A stretch of DNA of 64,000 nt from 38-11 sp964539975 (GCA_964539975.1 CAZIKK010000009.1:1-64000); one strand, 5' to 3'. Shown: positions 9,083 to 18,243, numbered from the stretch's first letter. The notes: generated from the letters alone by a model not told the origin. Program-made: numbers and translations.

Positions 9083-9103
9083 TTAAGTACCCTCCCCTAA
9101 AAT

Positions 9104-10894
9104 TTAGATGTAAAACAAGTATATCATAAATACCGCCACCACTAAAAACACAATTGTCATCATACCGCCAGCTTTCATATAATCAGCATTCTTGTATCCG
9201 CCTGGCGTCATAATAAATGCATTTACTTGATGTGTCGGCAAAACGAAAGAGTTTGAGGTACAAACCGCTACCAACAAAGCCATTCCTCTTGGATCAATTC
9301 CAAAATTTTCCCCCATTATCAACACTAATGGCACAAGTAGAACTGCCGCTGCCACATTGGACATAAACAGTGAAAAAAAAGTGGCGAGCAGACCAATAAC
9401 AAACAAAATTGGCAAAACCCCCCATGAATGAATCACACCCATGATGATATCAGCCGTCAAGTTGGCTGCACCACTTTGTTCAAAAGCTCCTCCCAGAGGA
9501 ATAAGTCCTGCCAACAAAAAAACGGTTTTCCAATCAACTGCTTGATAGATTTCGTCTTTTGGAATAACTCCAAGTAGGATCATCAACAAGGCACCTGTGA
9601 AAAAGCCTAACGATAATCGGACTCCCAATAATACAAGTATGATTGCCACCGTTAATGAAAAAAGCGCTTGCTTATTCTTTTTAGCTCCCTCTGTTGCTGT
9701 CACGTGACTAATCTCCGTTACAACAACCAAATCTCGAGAATCCTTGAGCTTGGTAATGTCTTCCCATCTCCCGAAAACCAGCAACTCTTGTCCTGGCTCC
9801 AATGGCTCTTTGAAACAATTGATTCTTTCCCCTGCTTGATTTATATAAGAGATGGGTTCAATGCTAAAATTCTTCCTGACAGCTATTTCCCATAATGTTT
9901 TACCTTTTAACTCTGACTTTGGCGGGACAATAATTTCAGCAAATCCAGCGTATTGCTCATTTTTAATGTTAGCGAACACAGCCAGATTTTTCCTAACCTC
10001 CAAGTCATATTGATCGACGAAAGCTTTGATCTGTTCTTCCTTTCCTAAAATAGCCAATATCTGCTCCTTATGAAATCTGGTCTTTCTCCAAGGCGCATAC
10101 ACAATGCTTCCAGATTCATACAAAGCTAATATATGAAGATTGTACTTCTCCCATATATCCAATGATTCAATGGTTTGATCCAAGATGGTGGATTCCTCTT
10201 TGATGATGACTTCGTATATATTATCTGGGAGTTCATAAATCTCTTTTAGAAAATCTTGGTGATTTTGGCTCTCCTTCAGTGATGGATTTGGCAGTACTTT
10301 GCCACCAAAAAAATAAAAATACAATATGCCAGATCCTAACAACGCTACGCCGACAGGTGTGACTTCAAACAATCCAAATCGTTCGTAATCACCACTTCCA
10401 ATCAAGTCATTCAGCACAATCAATGGCCCTGAAGCCACCATGGTCAAAGTTCCCCCCAAAATCGCAGCAAAACCCATGGGCATCAGCAATTTGGACGGAT
10501 GAATCTTTGTATTAGCTGCTATTCTACGTACAGCCGGAAGAAACAACGCAGCTGCTCCAATATTTTGCATGAAAGACGAAATAACCCCTACTGTTGTCGA
10601 TATTAATACTAAAATTCTTTTTTCACTATCCCCAGCAATTTTTACAATTTTTCGGGACAATGTCTGCATCAATCCTGATTTATCGATGCCATAGCCCATC
10701 ATCATCACTGCTATGACTGAAATTACCGCATTACTTGAAAAGCCTGAGAAGGCTTGAGACACACTAATGATTCCCGTCCATGGCAATGTCACCATAATAA
10801 GGATTGCAACGATATCTGGTCTAAGTTTTTCTGTGACAAACAATAAAATGGCGACAACCAAAATCAAAAAAGTCAAAGCAATATCCATTGTCAT
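9104..10894 (-). CDS. SLC13/DASS-family anion carrier with two RCK_C domains
   Basis: A 596-residue ion-transporter-superfamily protein. The two membrane halves (about 1-205 and 405-596) each have the re-entrant-loop region of the family, for example FMQNIGAAALFLPA and FMSNVAAAVLLVPL. Two cytoplasmic TrkA_C/RCK_C domains lie between them (about 215-300 and 305-395). I chose the ATG at 10894 because GAGGGGG is 9 bases upstream; the GTG at 10903 abuts that site. Members carry dicarboxylates, sulfate or other anions coupled to sodium. As first gene of the sulfur operon, sulfate, sulfite or an organosulfonate is a fair guess only. A paralogue split into two genes lies at 18257-20031. Confidence 0.9.
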   Translation of the reverse strand: MTMDIALTFLILVVAILLFVTEKLRPDIVAILIMVTLPWTGIISVSQAFSGFSSNAVISVIAVMMMGYGIDKSGLMQTLSRKIVKIAGDSEKRILVLISTTVGVISSFMQNIGAAALFLPAVRRIAANTKIHPSKLLMPMGFAAILGGTLTMVASGPLIVLNDLIGSGDYERFGLFEVTPVGVALLGSGILYFYFFGGKVLPNPSLKESQNHQDFLKEIYELPDNIYEVIIKEESTILDQTIESLDIWEKYNLHILALYESGSIVYAPWRKTRFHKEQILAILGKEEQIKAFVDQYDLEVRKNLAVFANIKNEQYAGFAEIIVPPKSELKGKTLWEIAVRKNFSIEPISYINQAGERINCFKEPLEPGQELLVFGRWEDITKLKDSRDLVVVTEISHVTATEGAKKNKQALFSLTVAIILVLLGVRLSLGFFTGALLMILLGVIPKDEIYQAVDWKTVFLLAGLIPLGGAFEQSGAANLTADIIMGVIHSWGVLPILFVIGLLATFFSLFMSNVAAAVLLVPLVLIMGENFGIDPRGMALLVAVCTSNSFVLPTHQVNAFIMTPGGYKNADYMKAGGMMTIVFLVVAVFMIYLFYI

Positions 10895-10929
10895 GATCGT
10901 CACCCCCTCACCCTGTTCAACTTACTCTC

Positions 10930-10958
10930 ATTATAGCCTAGCCTCATTTTGGTTACAA
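10930..10958 (-). promoter_or_regulatory. Promoter of the sulfur operon
   Basis: TTGTAA (10953-10958), 17-bp spacer, perfect TATAAT (10930-10935) on the minus strand, right after the terminator of the upstream lipoprotein gene. Confidence 0.8.
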
Positions 10959-10988
10959 TAAAAAAAGCTTTTACATCAGTAAAAGCTT
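10959..10988 (-). terminator. Terminator of the small lipoprotein gene
   Basis: 10-bp stem AAGCTTTTAC/GTAAAAGCTT (10965-10974, 10979-10988) with a 4-base loop, followed on the minus strand by a T-run. It overlaps the last base of the stop codon. Confidence 0.88.
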
Positions 10989-11368
10989 CAGTCAATCCGC
11001 CATTCCAAGGCAAATGCACCAGAGTGTTTTTCTCCAACTACTTCTATTCTATATTTTCCAGACTCTTCTATTTCATATATGAGATTGTCTACGATTATGA
11101 TCTTATCCTCTCCATCTCCATGAACCAAGTAAGCGGTGAGCTCACCCGATAGCGTCCCCACTGCGTAGCCAAACATGATTCTATTTCCAGCTTCTAAATC
11201 CAAGCTTTTTTGGTAGTTGCCATTGAATTCTCCATAATCCCCTTGCACCAACCCATCTTCAACAAATATTTTCCCACTTTGGATGGTATAGTTTCCTTTG
11301 GAGCATCCTGCAACGACTACCAAAAGCATCATTGCAACGATTAGGCTCAAAATCTTATTTCGCTTCAT
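10988..11368 (-). CDS. Small predicted lipoprotein, unknown function
   Basis: 126 residues. The N-terminus is a lipoprotein signal (MKRNKILSL, hydrophobic core, lipobox VVAGC with Cys at 22), so it should be anchored on the outer membrane face. The mature part is about 100 residues, acidic and rich in beta-strand patterns; the end, with YRIEVVGEKHSGAFALEW, resembles small beta-sandwich domains in which a bound load stabilises a fold, but I do not recognise the family. It is a single-gene unit with its own promoter (11426-11453) and terminator. No function is assigned. Confidence 0.8.
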   Translation of the reverse strand: MKRNKILSLIVAMMLLVVVAGCSKGNYTIQSGKIFVEDGLVQGDYGEFNGNYQKSLDLEAGNRIMFGYAVGTLSGELTAYLVHGDGEDKIIIVDNLIYEIEESGKYRIEVVGEKHSGAFALEWRID

Positions 11369-11425
11369 TAGAATCTCCTGTATGTAAATTGTTTTACGTC
11401 CATTGTTATTTCAAGTCCATTTAAC

Positions 11426-11453
11426 AGTATATCATAATCGCTTTGAGAATCAA
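11426..11453 (-). promoter_or_regulatory. Promoter of the small lipoprotein gene
   Basis: TTGATT (11448-11453), 16-bp spacer, TATACT (11426-11431) with an upstream TG (extended -10) on the minus strand. Confidence 0.7.
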
Positions 11454-11495
11454 CTGGTTTTTATTGATTTGTTGGCATTTCGCCAATCAAGTAGG

Positions 11496-12071
11496 TTATC
11501 TGTAGGCATACTCAATAGGTGAGTCATACATCTTATAGTAGATTTTCAAATCCTTGCGCATATGGCTCACTTCAAAAAATATATCGGAAAACAGTTCCCA
11601 AAACAACACCCATCCTCCCACAAACAATCCTTGTGATAAAACGACTACATAATTTCCCATAAGAGAGAACGTTTCAACAAAATTGGCAAGAGAAAGCAAG
11701 CCCACTCCAAGCAACAAATAATAGACCATTTTTCGCATGAGGGTCTTCTTTTCTTTGTTTTTGATTCGTATCAGATACATGAAATAATTTCTAAAACTCT
11801 CAATGCTCTTTTCTTCTCTTTCAATGTTTTTAACAACCAAAGGAACATTAATATGAATTCTAATCTGATTTTTCAATGGTATTTCTTCAAAACTGTTTTT
11901 GAGGTAATGAATCAAATCCTCATCTAAGTCTCTGTTGTATAGCGGAGAAAAATCCCATTCGTTGTATATCTCACGATAACCATCCAACTGAACATCAATG
12001 TAAAAACAGTGTTTCTCGTCGTTGTATCTGTATAAGTGTTGCGGATCTAAGTTGAACTTGTCTTGTTTCAT
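11496..12071 (-). CDS. Unknown two-helix membrane protein
   Basis: 191 residues. The first 110 are soluble, charged and Tyr-rich. Two membrane helices follow, separated by a short loop (from about MVYYLLLGVGLLSLA to GLFVGGWVLFWELF), and a charged tail of about 25 residues ends the protein. I do not recognise a family. The ribosome site is weak (AAGAGAG). It lies downstream of the zinc-ribbon gene with a strong hairpin between them, so it may have its own weak promoter or depend on read-through. Function unknown; the gene is supported by length, codon pattern and membrane topology. Confidence 0.7.
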   Translation of the reverse strand: MKQDKFNLDPQHLYRYNDEKHCFYIDVQLDGYREIYNEWDFSPLYNRDLDEDLIHYLKNSFEEIPLKNQIRIHINVPLVVKNIEREEKSIESFRNYFMYLIRIKNKEKKTLMRKMVYYLLLGVGLLSLANFVETFSLMGNYVVVLSQGLFVGGWVLFWELFSDIFFEVSHMRKDLKIYYKMYDSPIEYAYR

Positions 12072-12102
12072 GATTCACTCTCTTTGCTCTCTTTTGATTT
12101 CA

Positions 12103-12129
12103 AAAGCTGTTGCGAGTCGCAACAGCTTT
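12103..12129. terminator. Hairpin terminator after the zinc-ribbon gene
   Basis: Perfect 13-base arms AAAGCTGTTGCGA/TCGCAACAGCTTT around a single G. The T-tract on the minus strand is short (TTTTGAAAT), so termination may be partial. Confidence 0.65.
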
Positions 12130-12130
12130 C

Positions 12131-12547
12131 TCATTCTTTTAGTTTGGTTCCACAATTACTGCAAAACATTGCTGATTCAGGGTTAATAGTTTGACAACTG
12201 GGACATGTGATGGTTTCTTTTGCTTCTGTTTCTTTCTCCACTGCTTCTTTATTCTCTGAAGCCTTAGTCTCTTCCTTTTTCTTTGCTTCTTCTTTTTCGC
12301 TGATTTCCGTTTCAATGGTTAAAATCTGATGGTATTTTTCCTCCAACACTTCCAACTCAAAACTGTCATTCTTCAGCATATCATAGGTGACTTTTCCCAA
12401 TTCATTTATTGCGTTTTTACGATCATTTCTTAAAGCTATGATTTGAGTCTGCAGTTTCCCAGCTTCCATTAATTCCCCAGACTTTTGACTGGCAATGCTG
12501 ATGCTTTTGTCCAGCCCTTTCTTGAATTTTCCGAAAAAATCCGACAT
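12131..12547 (-). CDS. Coiled-coil protein with C-terminal zinc ribbon
   Basis: 138 residues. Residues 1-75 are helical (FFGKFKKGLDKSISIASQ opens it), 76-112 is a Lys/Glu-rich coiled coil, and 113-138 is a zinc ribbon with CPSCQ and CSNCG. This layout is common in Clostridial proteins of unknown function, some of which sit near membrane-stress genes. I chose the ATG at 12547 because AAGGAGG is 7 bases upstream; the TTG two codons earlier is too close to it. It has its own promoter. No function is assigned. Confidence 0.8.
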   Translation of the reverse strand: MSDFFGKFKKGLDKSISIASQKSGELMEAGKLQTQIIALRNDRKNAINELGKVTYDMLKNDSFELEVLEEKYHQILTIETEISEKEEAKKKEETKASENKEAVEKETEAKETITCPSCQTINPESAMFCSNCGTKLKE

Positions 12548-12577
12548 GAGCAATCCTCCTTGATTTATCGTATCTTC

Positions 12578-12606
12578 ATTATATAATAAATCATTCTAGG
12601 TTACAA
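12578..12606 (-). promoter_or_regulatory. Promoter of the zinc-ribbon gene
   Basis: TTGTAA (12601-12606), 17-bp spacer, perfect TATAAT (12578-12583) on the minus strand. Confidence 0.75.
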
Positions 12607-12626
12607 TTAAGATTCTATTACATTAA

Positions 12627-13073
12627 TCAGCTTTTCAGCTTCTTTTTAATTACTTCCATCAAAATTTCTTCGAATTGATTGTCATCAAGAGCTCTTCTTT
12701 TTTTTGGTCCTTTTGTCCGCCCACCACTTCTTCGAATCTTTTGACCCATATAGCGATTCATCAGCAACTTATCCATATTGTCAGGCGTGTACAAGAAACC
12801 CAAAGGATTGATGATCGCATATACTTTAGCCATCAGTAGACTGGCCAAACCAAAATCCTGGGTGATTACCACATCTTCGTCTCCAGAAATTTCAATCACT
12901 TTGAAATCAGCAGAGTCTTTGCCTTTTTCTACTGTGATATTATCAAATTCTCCGCGCATTTCATGGTCATAACTGGATACGACAATCATTTGAATTCCAT
13001 AGTAACTGGCAAACTCTTCGCATATTTTTCTCACATTTTGAGGACACCCATCTCCGTCTATAATTAGTCGCAT
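12627..13073 (-). CDS. YaiI/YqxD (DUF188) family protein
   Basis: 148 residues, the family's usual size. It opens with the conserved acid-rich MRLIIDGDGCPQN, continues with SADFKVIEI and VVITQDFGLASLL, and has the late motif GGRTKGPKKR. The fold is thought to be PIN-like with clustered acidic residues, so a nuclease-type activity has been suggested for the family, but no reaction is established. AGGAGG lies 6 bases before the ATG. It precedes the zinc-ribbon gene on the same strand and may be co-transcribed with the ECF S component upstream (gap of 59 bases). Confidence 0.92.
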   Translation of the reverse strand: MRLIIDGDGCPQNVRKICEEFASYYGIQMIVVSSYDHEMRGEFDNITVEKGKDSADFKVIEISGDEDVVITQDFGLASLLMAKVYAIINPLGFLYTPDNMDKLLMNRYMGQKIRRSGGRTKGPKKRRALDDNQFEEILMEVIKKKLKS

Positions 13074-13132
13074 AGCGCCTCCTAGCTAACTGTTCTTCTC
13101 ATGATTATAACTTGTTGCGTCTATGGTTTCAA

Positions 13133-13612
13133 TTATAGTTTGAATTTTGAGAATGGCTTAAACAGCAATCTGGCTACAACTATCCCAATAATGAACTGAA
13201 GAACATTCCATGGAATATTCAACATAGGCGCCTGGACGTTTCCATAAATGATGACTTCAAAAGCATAGTATCCTAAAACCATCAATAGGCCTCCTGCTAC
13301 CATTGCCATCATCATGGCTTTACTCCCTTTATGTCTGAACCTACCTACCAAATAAGCCATCAACCCTTTCAATATAACTGTTGCAGGGATGTATACGACA
13401 TAAGCTTTCAATCCATCAGCAAGAGCAGAGCCAATTGCAGCGGCCAACAATCCATAATAAGGGCCCAGTAGCATACCTGATAAATAAACAGCCGCATCTC
13501 CTAAATGAGCGTATCCAGAAAACGGCAACGCCGTACCAATATAAGTGGCAATATAGACGACAGCCACCATCAAAGCTGATGTGGTTAAAATCTTCGTTTG
13601 ATTATTTTTCAT
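13133..13612 (-). CDS. ECF transporter S component, likely vitamin B6-type
   Basis: 159-residue integral membrane protein with about six helices. It carries the typical S-component stretch YAHLGDAAVYLSGMLLGP and the Ala/Gly-rich core YGLLAAAIGSALADG. S components bind one vitamin and share an energising module (EcfA/A'/T) encoded elsewhere; none is in this window. Start at 13612, because AGAGGG is correctly spaced upstream; the in-frame ATG at 13630 overlaps that site. The gene is divergent from a PLP-dependent MocR-type regulator, a pairing often seen for pyridoxine uptake (PdxU with PdxR), so a B6 vitamer is the best guess. Hydroxymethylpyrimidine or another vitamin remains possible. Confidence 0.82.
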   Translation of the reverse strand: MKNNQTKILTTSALMVAVVYIATYIGTALPFSGYAHLGDAAVYLSGMLLGPYYGLLAAAIGSALADGLKAYVVYIPATVILKGLMAYLVGRFRHKGSKAMMMAMVAGGLLMVLGYYAFEVIIYGNVQAPMLNIPWNVLQFIIGIVVARLLFKPFSKFKL

Positions 13613-13710
13613 CTTAATCCCTCTTTTCATATCTTTGTAATTATACTATAATAGATATGTGACCATTAAAAAAGATACAGATTTTATATTTTTAAAAAGG
13701 ACAGATAGCC

Positions 13711-15066
13711 ATGATTTATACTTTTTATCCAAAAAAAAACACCGGTAAACCTATCTACACCCAGTTATACGAATACATCAGAGATGCCATCAAAACACAG
13801 AAAATCATCAGTGGCACTCGCCTTCCTTCTATCCGTGAAGCTTCCAGCCAACTACATTTAAGCAAAACTACCATAGAAAGCGCTTATTTCCAACTTGCTA
13901 CAGAAGGATATATTGAGAGCTTACCCAAAAAGGGCTACTATGTGTCTGAGTTGATGCACTACTTTGAACACCAAAATGAGTATGTTCAGCATTCGCCTCA
14001 TACCTCCGAGCTTTTTTCTTCTCAAGAACCCTATTTCAAGAATGAAAACGTGCATGAAGGCAGTTTAGACATCAAAGCATGGAAAAAATTGTACAATCAT
14101 ATTCTGTTTGATCGTTCAGAATCCGTTTATAGTCCCAGCTCACATCAAGGTGAACTAATTCTACGCAAAGCTATCTCTCAATTTGTGAATGGGACACGTG
14201 GTGGCAACACTTCTCCAGAGCAAGTGGTGATCGGTGCTGGAATTCAATATTTAATTGGCATTCTAGCTGGTATGATCAAGTCCACTATCCGCACAGCCGC
14301 AGTGGAAGATCCCGGATATGAGAAAGCTCGTTATGTTTTCGAAGATTATGGTTTTGACACGATTGATATTCCTGTGGGTGATGACGGCCTTCAGATTGAA
14401 AGTCTGAAGGCATCTCATGCGAAAATCGTTTACGTCTCTCCTTCTCATCAATTCCCAACAGGTTCTCTTATGCCTATTAGCAAACGCCTTCAGTTATTGT
14501 CATGGGCAGACTCTGTAAAAGGGTTCATCCTGGAAGATGACTATGATAGTCTTATTCGATTTGAAAGCAAGCCCGTCCCTTGTTTACAAGGCTTGGATCA
14601 AAGCGACCGAGTCATATATTTGGGGTCTTTTTCTAAAATTCTTACGCCTGCTCTGAGGATTTCTTACATGATTCTGCCTAGACGATTGATGGCGGATTAC
14701 CAATCCATCGCTCACCGATACACTCAGTCATCCTCCAAGCTTGAACAAATTACTTTGGCATTATTTATCCAAGAAGGCCATATTGACAAACATTTACGCA
14801 AAATAAAACGCATTTACCATAAAAAAATGACCTTATTACAAAAATATCTTGAAAAATTGTGGGGAGATAAGGTAGACTTAATAAGTGCAGATTCGGGTTT
14901 GCATGCGGTCATTACGTTAAAAAGTGAAAAACCACCTGACCAACTCGTTCTTTTCTTTGAAAATCACGGAATTTCAGTCAACATCATTCGCAACGTTTTA
15001 CACACTTACGAAATCTCGTTATCCTATAGTGGCATTCCTTTTGATGAACTCAGCAATATGACATAA
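13711..15066 (+). CDS. MocR/PdxR-type GntR-aminotransferase regulator
   Basis: 451 residues. A GntR winged helix-turn-helix (about 1-75; GTRLPSIREASSQLHLSKTTIESAYFQL spans the recognition helices) is joined by a linker to a class-I aminotransferase fold (about 115-445). The PLP-binding Lys is in YLGSFSKILTP, and the LEDDYDS motif holds the Asp that contacts the PLP ring. Such regulators sense pyridoxal phosphate or an amino-acid adduct; many control B6 supply. AAGGA precedes the ATG. The divergent ECF S component at 13133-13612 is the obvious target and shares about 98 bases of control region with overlapping -10-like TATAAT sequences. The DUF1576 gene 40 bases downstream may be a second target. 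Confidence 0.93.
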   Translation: MIYTFYPKKNTGKPIYTQLYEYIRDAIKTQKIISGTRLPSIREASSQLHLSKTTIESAYFQLATEGYIESLPKKGYYVSELMHYFEHQNEYVQHSPHTSELFSSQEPYFKNENVHEGSLDIKAWKKLYNHILFDRSESVYSPSSHQGELILRKAISQFVNGTRGGNTSPEQVVIGAGIQYLIGILAGMIKSTIRTAAVEDPGYEKARYVFEDYGFDTIDIPVGDDGLQIESLKASHAKIVYVSPSHQFPTGSLMPISKRLQLLSWADSVKGFILEDDYDSLIRFESKPVPCLQGLDQSDRVIYLGSFSKILTPALRISYMILPRRLMADYQSIAHRYTQSSSKLEQITLALFIQEGHIDKHLRKIKRIYHKKMTLLQKYLEKLWGDKVDLISADSGLHAVITLKSEKPPDQLVLFFENHGISVNIIRNVLHTYEISLSYSGIPFDELSNMT

Positions 15067-15106
15067 ATTCGAAAACACATGTCAATCCTACACCTATGGA
15101 GGTGCT

Positions 15107-16354
15107 ATGAATAACCATTCTAAAATTGATCTGAGATACGGATTTGTCATCGCTTTTTCGACCATCCTGATATTATTTGGGCTAAGTCAAAACCATCCAA
15201 TAGATATCTTGACTGGTTTATGGCAAATCATGACACAACCAGCTGGATTGGTGACAGATTACATGGGCATCAGCAATATGGGAGCTGCTTTTGCCAATGC
15301 AGGCTTGGTTACGCTTCTGTTCACTTTCCTGTTGTATCGGCTGAAACAACCATTGAACGGTCCTTTTATCGCTGCTTTGTTAACCATTGCAGGCTTCTCA
15401 TTTTTTGGAAAAAATCTATTCAATGTTTGGTTTATCATAATTGGTGTGAAATGTTATTCAAAATTCATAAAAGAACCGTTTACCAAGTTTCTCATCCCCG
15501 CTCTTTTCGGAACAGCCATGGCACCTGCCGTTTCAGAGATTGCTTTTGGTTCTGGATTTACACCATTTATAAGCATCCCTCTAGGTATTTTTACCGGGAT
15601 TGCTCTAGGATTTGTCATCCCTCCTTTGGGTGCTTCCTTAATCAACGTCCATCATGGTTTTAACCTATACAACATCGGCTTCACAGCCGGCATGATTGGA
15701 ATGGCTTTTGTTTCCATCATGGGCTCTTTTTCCTATGTTCCCGTATCACAATTCATATGGACCACCGGTCATAATCAGCTACTTGGAATCTTTATGATTG
15801 GTTTGTTTGTTGCTATCACTTTGTTTGGATTCTTCTTGAATGGAAACTCTTTTAAGAATTATACCCGCTTATTCAAGCACTCCGGTCAATTAGTCACTGA
15901 CTTCGTACAACTTGAAGGTTTTGCCGTTTCGTTAATCAATATCGGCGTCATGGGAATTCTTTCCACCTTGTTTGTTCTTGCCACTTCAGGAGACTTGAAT
16001 GGTCCCACATTAGGTGGAATTTTGACAGTTGCAGGCTTTAGTGCTTTTGGAAAACACCCTAAAAATTGTCTGCCTATTTTTGGCGGCGTATTTATTGCTT
16101 CTCTAATGAAATCTTTTGCCATCAATGATCCCAGCGTCCAGTTGGCTGCTCTGTTTGGAACTGCACTGGCGCCCATTGCTGGTGAGTTTGGTTGGAAGTG
16201 GGGGCTTGTTGCAGGATTTCTCCATTCCTCCCTTGTTATGAATGTGGGTTTTCTTCATGGCGGACTCAACTTATACAACAATGGCTTTGCTGCTGGTCTG
16301 GGTGGTGCTATCCTTGTTCCAATCATCAATACATTTAAAAAAAGAGGACAATGA
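15107..16354 (+). CDS. DUF1576-family membrane protein
   Basis: 415 residues, about ten to twelve membrane helices. There is an internal duplication: the motif GLVTLLFTFLLYRL...GPFIAALLTIAGFSFFGKN in the first half is mirrored by NGPTLGGILTVAGFSAFGKH in the second, and NVHHGFNLYNIGFTAG by LHGGLNLYNNGFAAG. This matches the DUF1576 family, whose substrate is unknown; a symmetric two-repeat design suggests a transporter. TGGAGG is 6 bases before the ATG. It follows the MocR-type regulator by 40 bases and is probably in its operon, so a link to B6 or amino-acid movement is a reasonable inference. Confidence 0.88.
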   Translation: MNNHSKIDLRYGFVIAFSTILILFGLSQNHPIDILTGLWQIMTQPAGLVTDYMGISNMGAAFANAGLVTLLFTFLLYRLKQPLNGPFIAALLTIAGFSFFGKNLFNVWFIIIGVKCYSKFIKEPFTKFLIPALFGTAMAPAVSEIAFGSGFTPFISIPLGIFTGIALGFVIPPLGASLINVHHGFNLYNIGFTAGMIGMAFVSIMGSFSYVPVSQFIWTTGHNQLLGIFMIGLFVAITLFGFFLNGNSFKNYTRLFKHSGQLVTDFVQLEGFAVSLINIGVMGILSTLFVLATSGDLNGPTLGGILTVAGFSAFGKHPKNCLPIFGGVFIASLMKSFAINDPSVQLAALFGTALAPIAGEFGWKWGLVAGFLHSSLVMNVGFLHGGLNLYNNGFAAGLGGAILVPIINTFKKRGQ

Positions 16355-16379
16355 TTAAACGCTCATTGTCCTCTTTTTT
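16338..16379. terminator. Bidirectional terminator overlapping two stop codons
   Basis: Perfect 17-bp stem (16338-16354 with 16363-16379) and 8-base loop, with T-runs both ways. It contains the stop codon of the DUF1576 gene and the end of the typA stop codon, so one element serves both convergent genes. Confidence 0.93.
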
Positions 16380-18183
16380 ATTTGGCATTTTTCCGCCGTT
16401 CTGATTCTTTAAGATGTTTTTTTCTTAATCTAATGGCATCTGGAGTGATCTCCACCAATTCATCGTCATTGATGAATTCTAACGCCTCCTCCAATGTCAA
16501 TTGCTTCGGAGGTGACAGCTTCGTGGCATCGTCCGATCCTGAAGCTCGCATGTTGGTCATTTTTTTATTTTTGCATGGATTAACTGTCATGTCTTCATTT
16601 CTGGAATTAACACCAACAATCATTCCTTCGTAAACTTTTGTTCCTGCTGCAATCATCAGTTGTCCCCGATCACTCAAGTTTGTCAACGCATAAGCCATTG
16701 CTTCTCCATTTTCTTGCGAGATCAAAGCTCCGTTGACTCTTTGAGGAACCTCACCTTTGTGGTCTTCATACCCCTCAAATCGTCTTACCAAAGTGCCTTC
16801 CCCTCTGGTATCATTGATGAACTCACTCCGATATCCCAATAACCCTCTGGTGGGAACCAAAAACTCAATTTTCACATAGGCTCCTTCAGGAGACATGCCC
16901 ATCATCAATCCTCTTCTAAGGTTTAGCTTCGAGATGACAGTCCCAGAATAAGCTTCTGGCACACTGATGATTACCTGTTCAATCGGTTCTTTCAGTTTGC
17001 CGTCAATCCTTTGGAAAATTACCTCCGGCTTGGAGACAGCCACTTCATACCCTTCTCTTCTCATGTTTTCAAGTAGAATTGACAAGTGCAGTTCTCCTCT
17101 TCCAGATACTTTAAAACCATCAACTGCATCTTCTAATGGTTCTACTTTTAATCCCACATTGACTTCCAACTCTTTTTCCAAACGGCTTTTTAAATGTCTC
17201 GTGGTCACATATTTCCCACTTAGCCCAGCAAAAGGGGATGTGTTGATTAAAAAGTTCATGGATAAAGTAGGTGCTTCTATTTGAATCAATTCCATCGGCT
17301 TCACTTGATTCTCATAGCAAATGGTTTCACCAATAGATATGTCTGGAATGCCTGAAATGACGACAATATCACCACTGTATGCTACTTTGGAGGGGACTCT
17401 TGCCATACCTTCATAAGCAAATATTTGAGCGATTTTCTTTTTTTCCACTCGTCCATCTCTTTTTGTAATAGCTACCGTTTGATTTTCCGACAGTTTCCCA
17501 CTGTAGACCCTTCCAATGCCTAAACGCCCAATGTAGTCATCGTATCCTAATGCCGAAACCTGCATTTGCAATGGTTCCTCATTCAAATCGGGATAAGGCT
17601 TGACGTGATTGACAATGGTTTCAAACAGCGCTTGTATATCATCGCTATTGTCATCCACTTCGTTCTTAATGATCCCTTCTCTAGCCACACCATACAAAAT
17701 AGGAAAGTTTAATTGCTCATCTGTTGCATTCAGTTCCACAAATAAGTCAAAGACCATATCGACGACTGCTTCCGCTCGTTGGTCTTTTTTGTCAATCTTA
17801 TTAATCAATAGTATGGGTCTCAACCCTCTTTCTAATGATTTTTGTAGCACAAATCGCGTCTGTGGCATTGGACCTTCACTGGAATCAACCAAAAGAATGA
17901 CTGTATCCACCGTTTTTATGATACGCTCTACCTCTGAAGAAAAATCAGCATGACCGGGTGTGTCCACAATGTTAATTTTAATGTCCTGGTACATCACCGA
18001 ACAATTCTTTGAATAAATGGTAATGCCTCTTTCTCTTTCTAAATCGTTGCTGTCCATCACACAGTCTTCAACTTCTTGATTGACTCTAAAGACGTTGCTT
18101 TGTTTTAAGAATGCATCAACCAAAGTTGACTTGCCTGCATCAACATGCGCAATAACAGCTATATTAATTATTTTCTTTACCAT
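16378..18183 (-). CDS. typA: Ribosome-associated GTPase TypA/BipA
   Basis: 601 residues, the normal TypA length. The GTPase domain shows AHVDAGKST (G1), RGIT (G2), DTPGH (G3) and NKIDKKD (G4). EF-G-like domains II, III and V follow, then the TypA-specific C-terminal domain. It binds 70S ribosomes and supports ribosome assembly and stress growth. The start follows AGAGGTAGG. A promoter (TTGCAA-17-TACACT) lies in the 73-base gap after the split SLC13 genes, so it can be transcribed alone. Confidence 0.97.
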   Translation of the reverse strand: MVKKIINIAVIAHVDAGKSTLVDAFLKQSNVFRVNQEVEDCVMDSNDLERERGITIYSKNCSVMYQDIKINIVDTPGHADFSSEVERIIKTVDTVILLVDSSEGPMPQTRFVLQKSLERGLRPILLINKIDKKDQRAEAVVDMVFDLFVELNATDEQLNFPILYGVAREGIIKNEVDDNSDDIQALFETIVNHVKPYPDLNEEPLQMQVSALGYDDYIGRLGIGRVYSGKLSENQTVAITKRDGRVEKKKIAQIFAYEGMARVPSKVAYSGDIVVISGIPDISIGETICYENQVKPMELIQIEAPTLSMNFLINTSPFAGLSGKYVTTRHLKSRLEKELEVNVGLKVEPLEDAVDGFKVSGRGELHLSILLENMRREGYEVAVSKPEVIFQRIDGKLKEPIEQVIISVPEAYSGTVISKLNLRRGLMMGMSPEGAYVKIEFLVPTRGLLGYRSEFINDTRGEGTLVRRFEGYEDHKGEVPQRVNGALISQENGEAMAYALTNLSDRGQLMIAAGTKVYEGMIVGVNSRNEDMTVNPCKNKKMTNMRASGSDDATKLSPPKQLTLEEALEFINDDELVEITPDAIRLRKKHLKESERRKNAK

Positions 18184-18214
18184 GTATTACCTACCTCTCT
18201 AAACTACAGAATAC

Positions 18215-18243
18215 AGTGTAATACTTTAGGTTAAAGATTGCAA
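18215..18243 (-). promoter_or_regulatory. Promoter of typA
   Basis: TTGCAA (18238-18243), 17-bp spacer, TACACT (18215-18220) on the minus strand. Confidence 0.55.
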
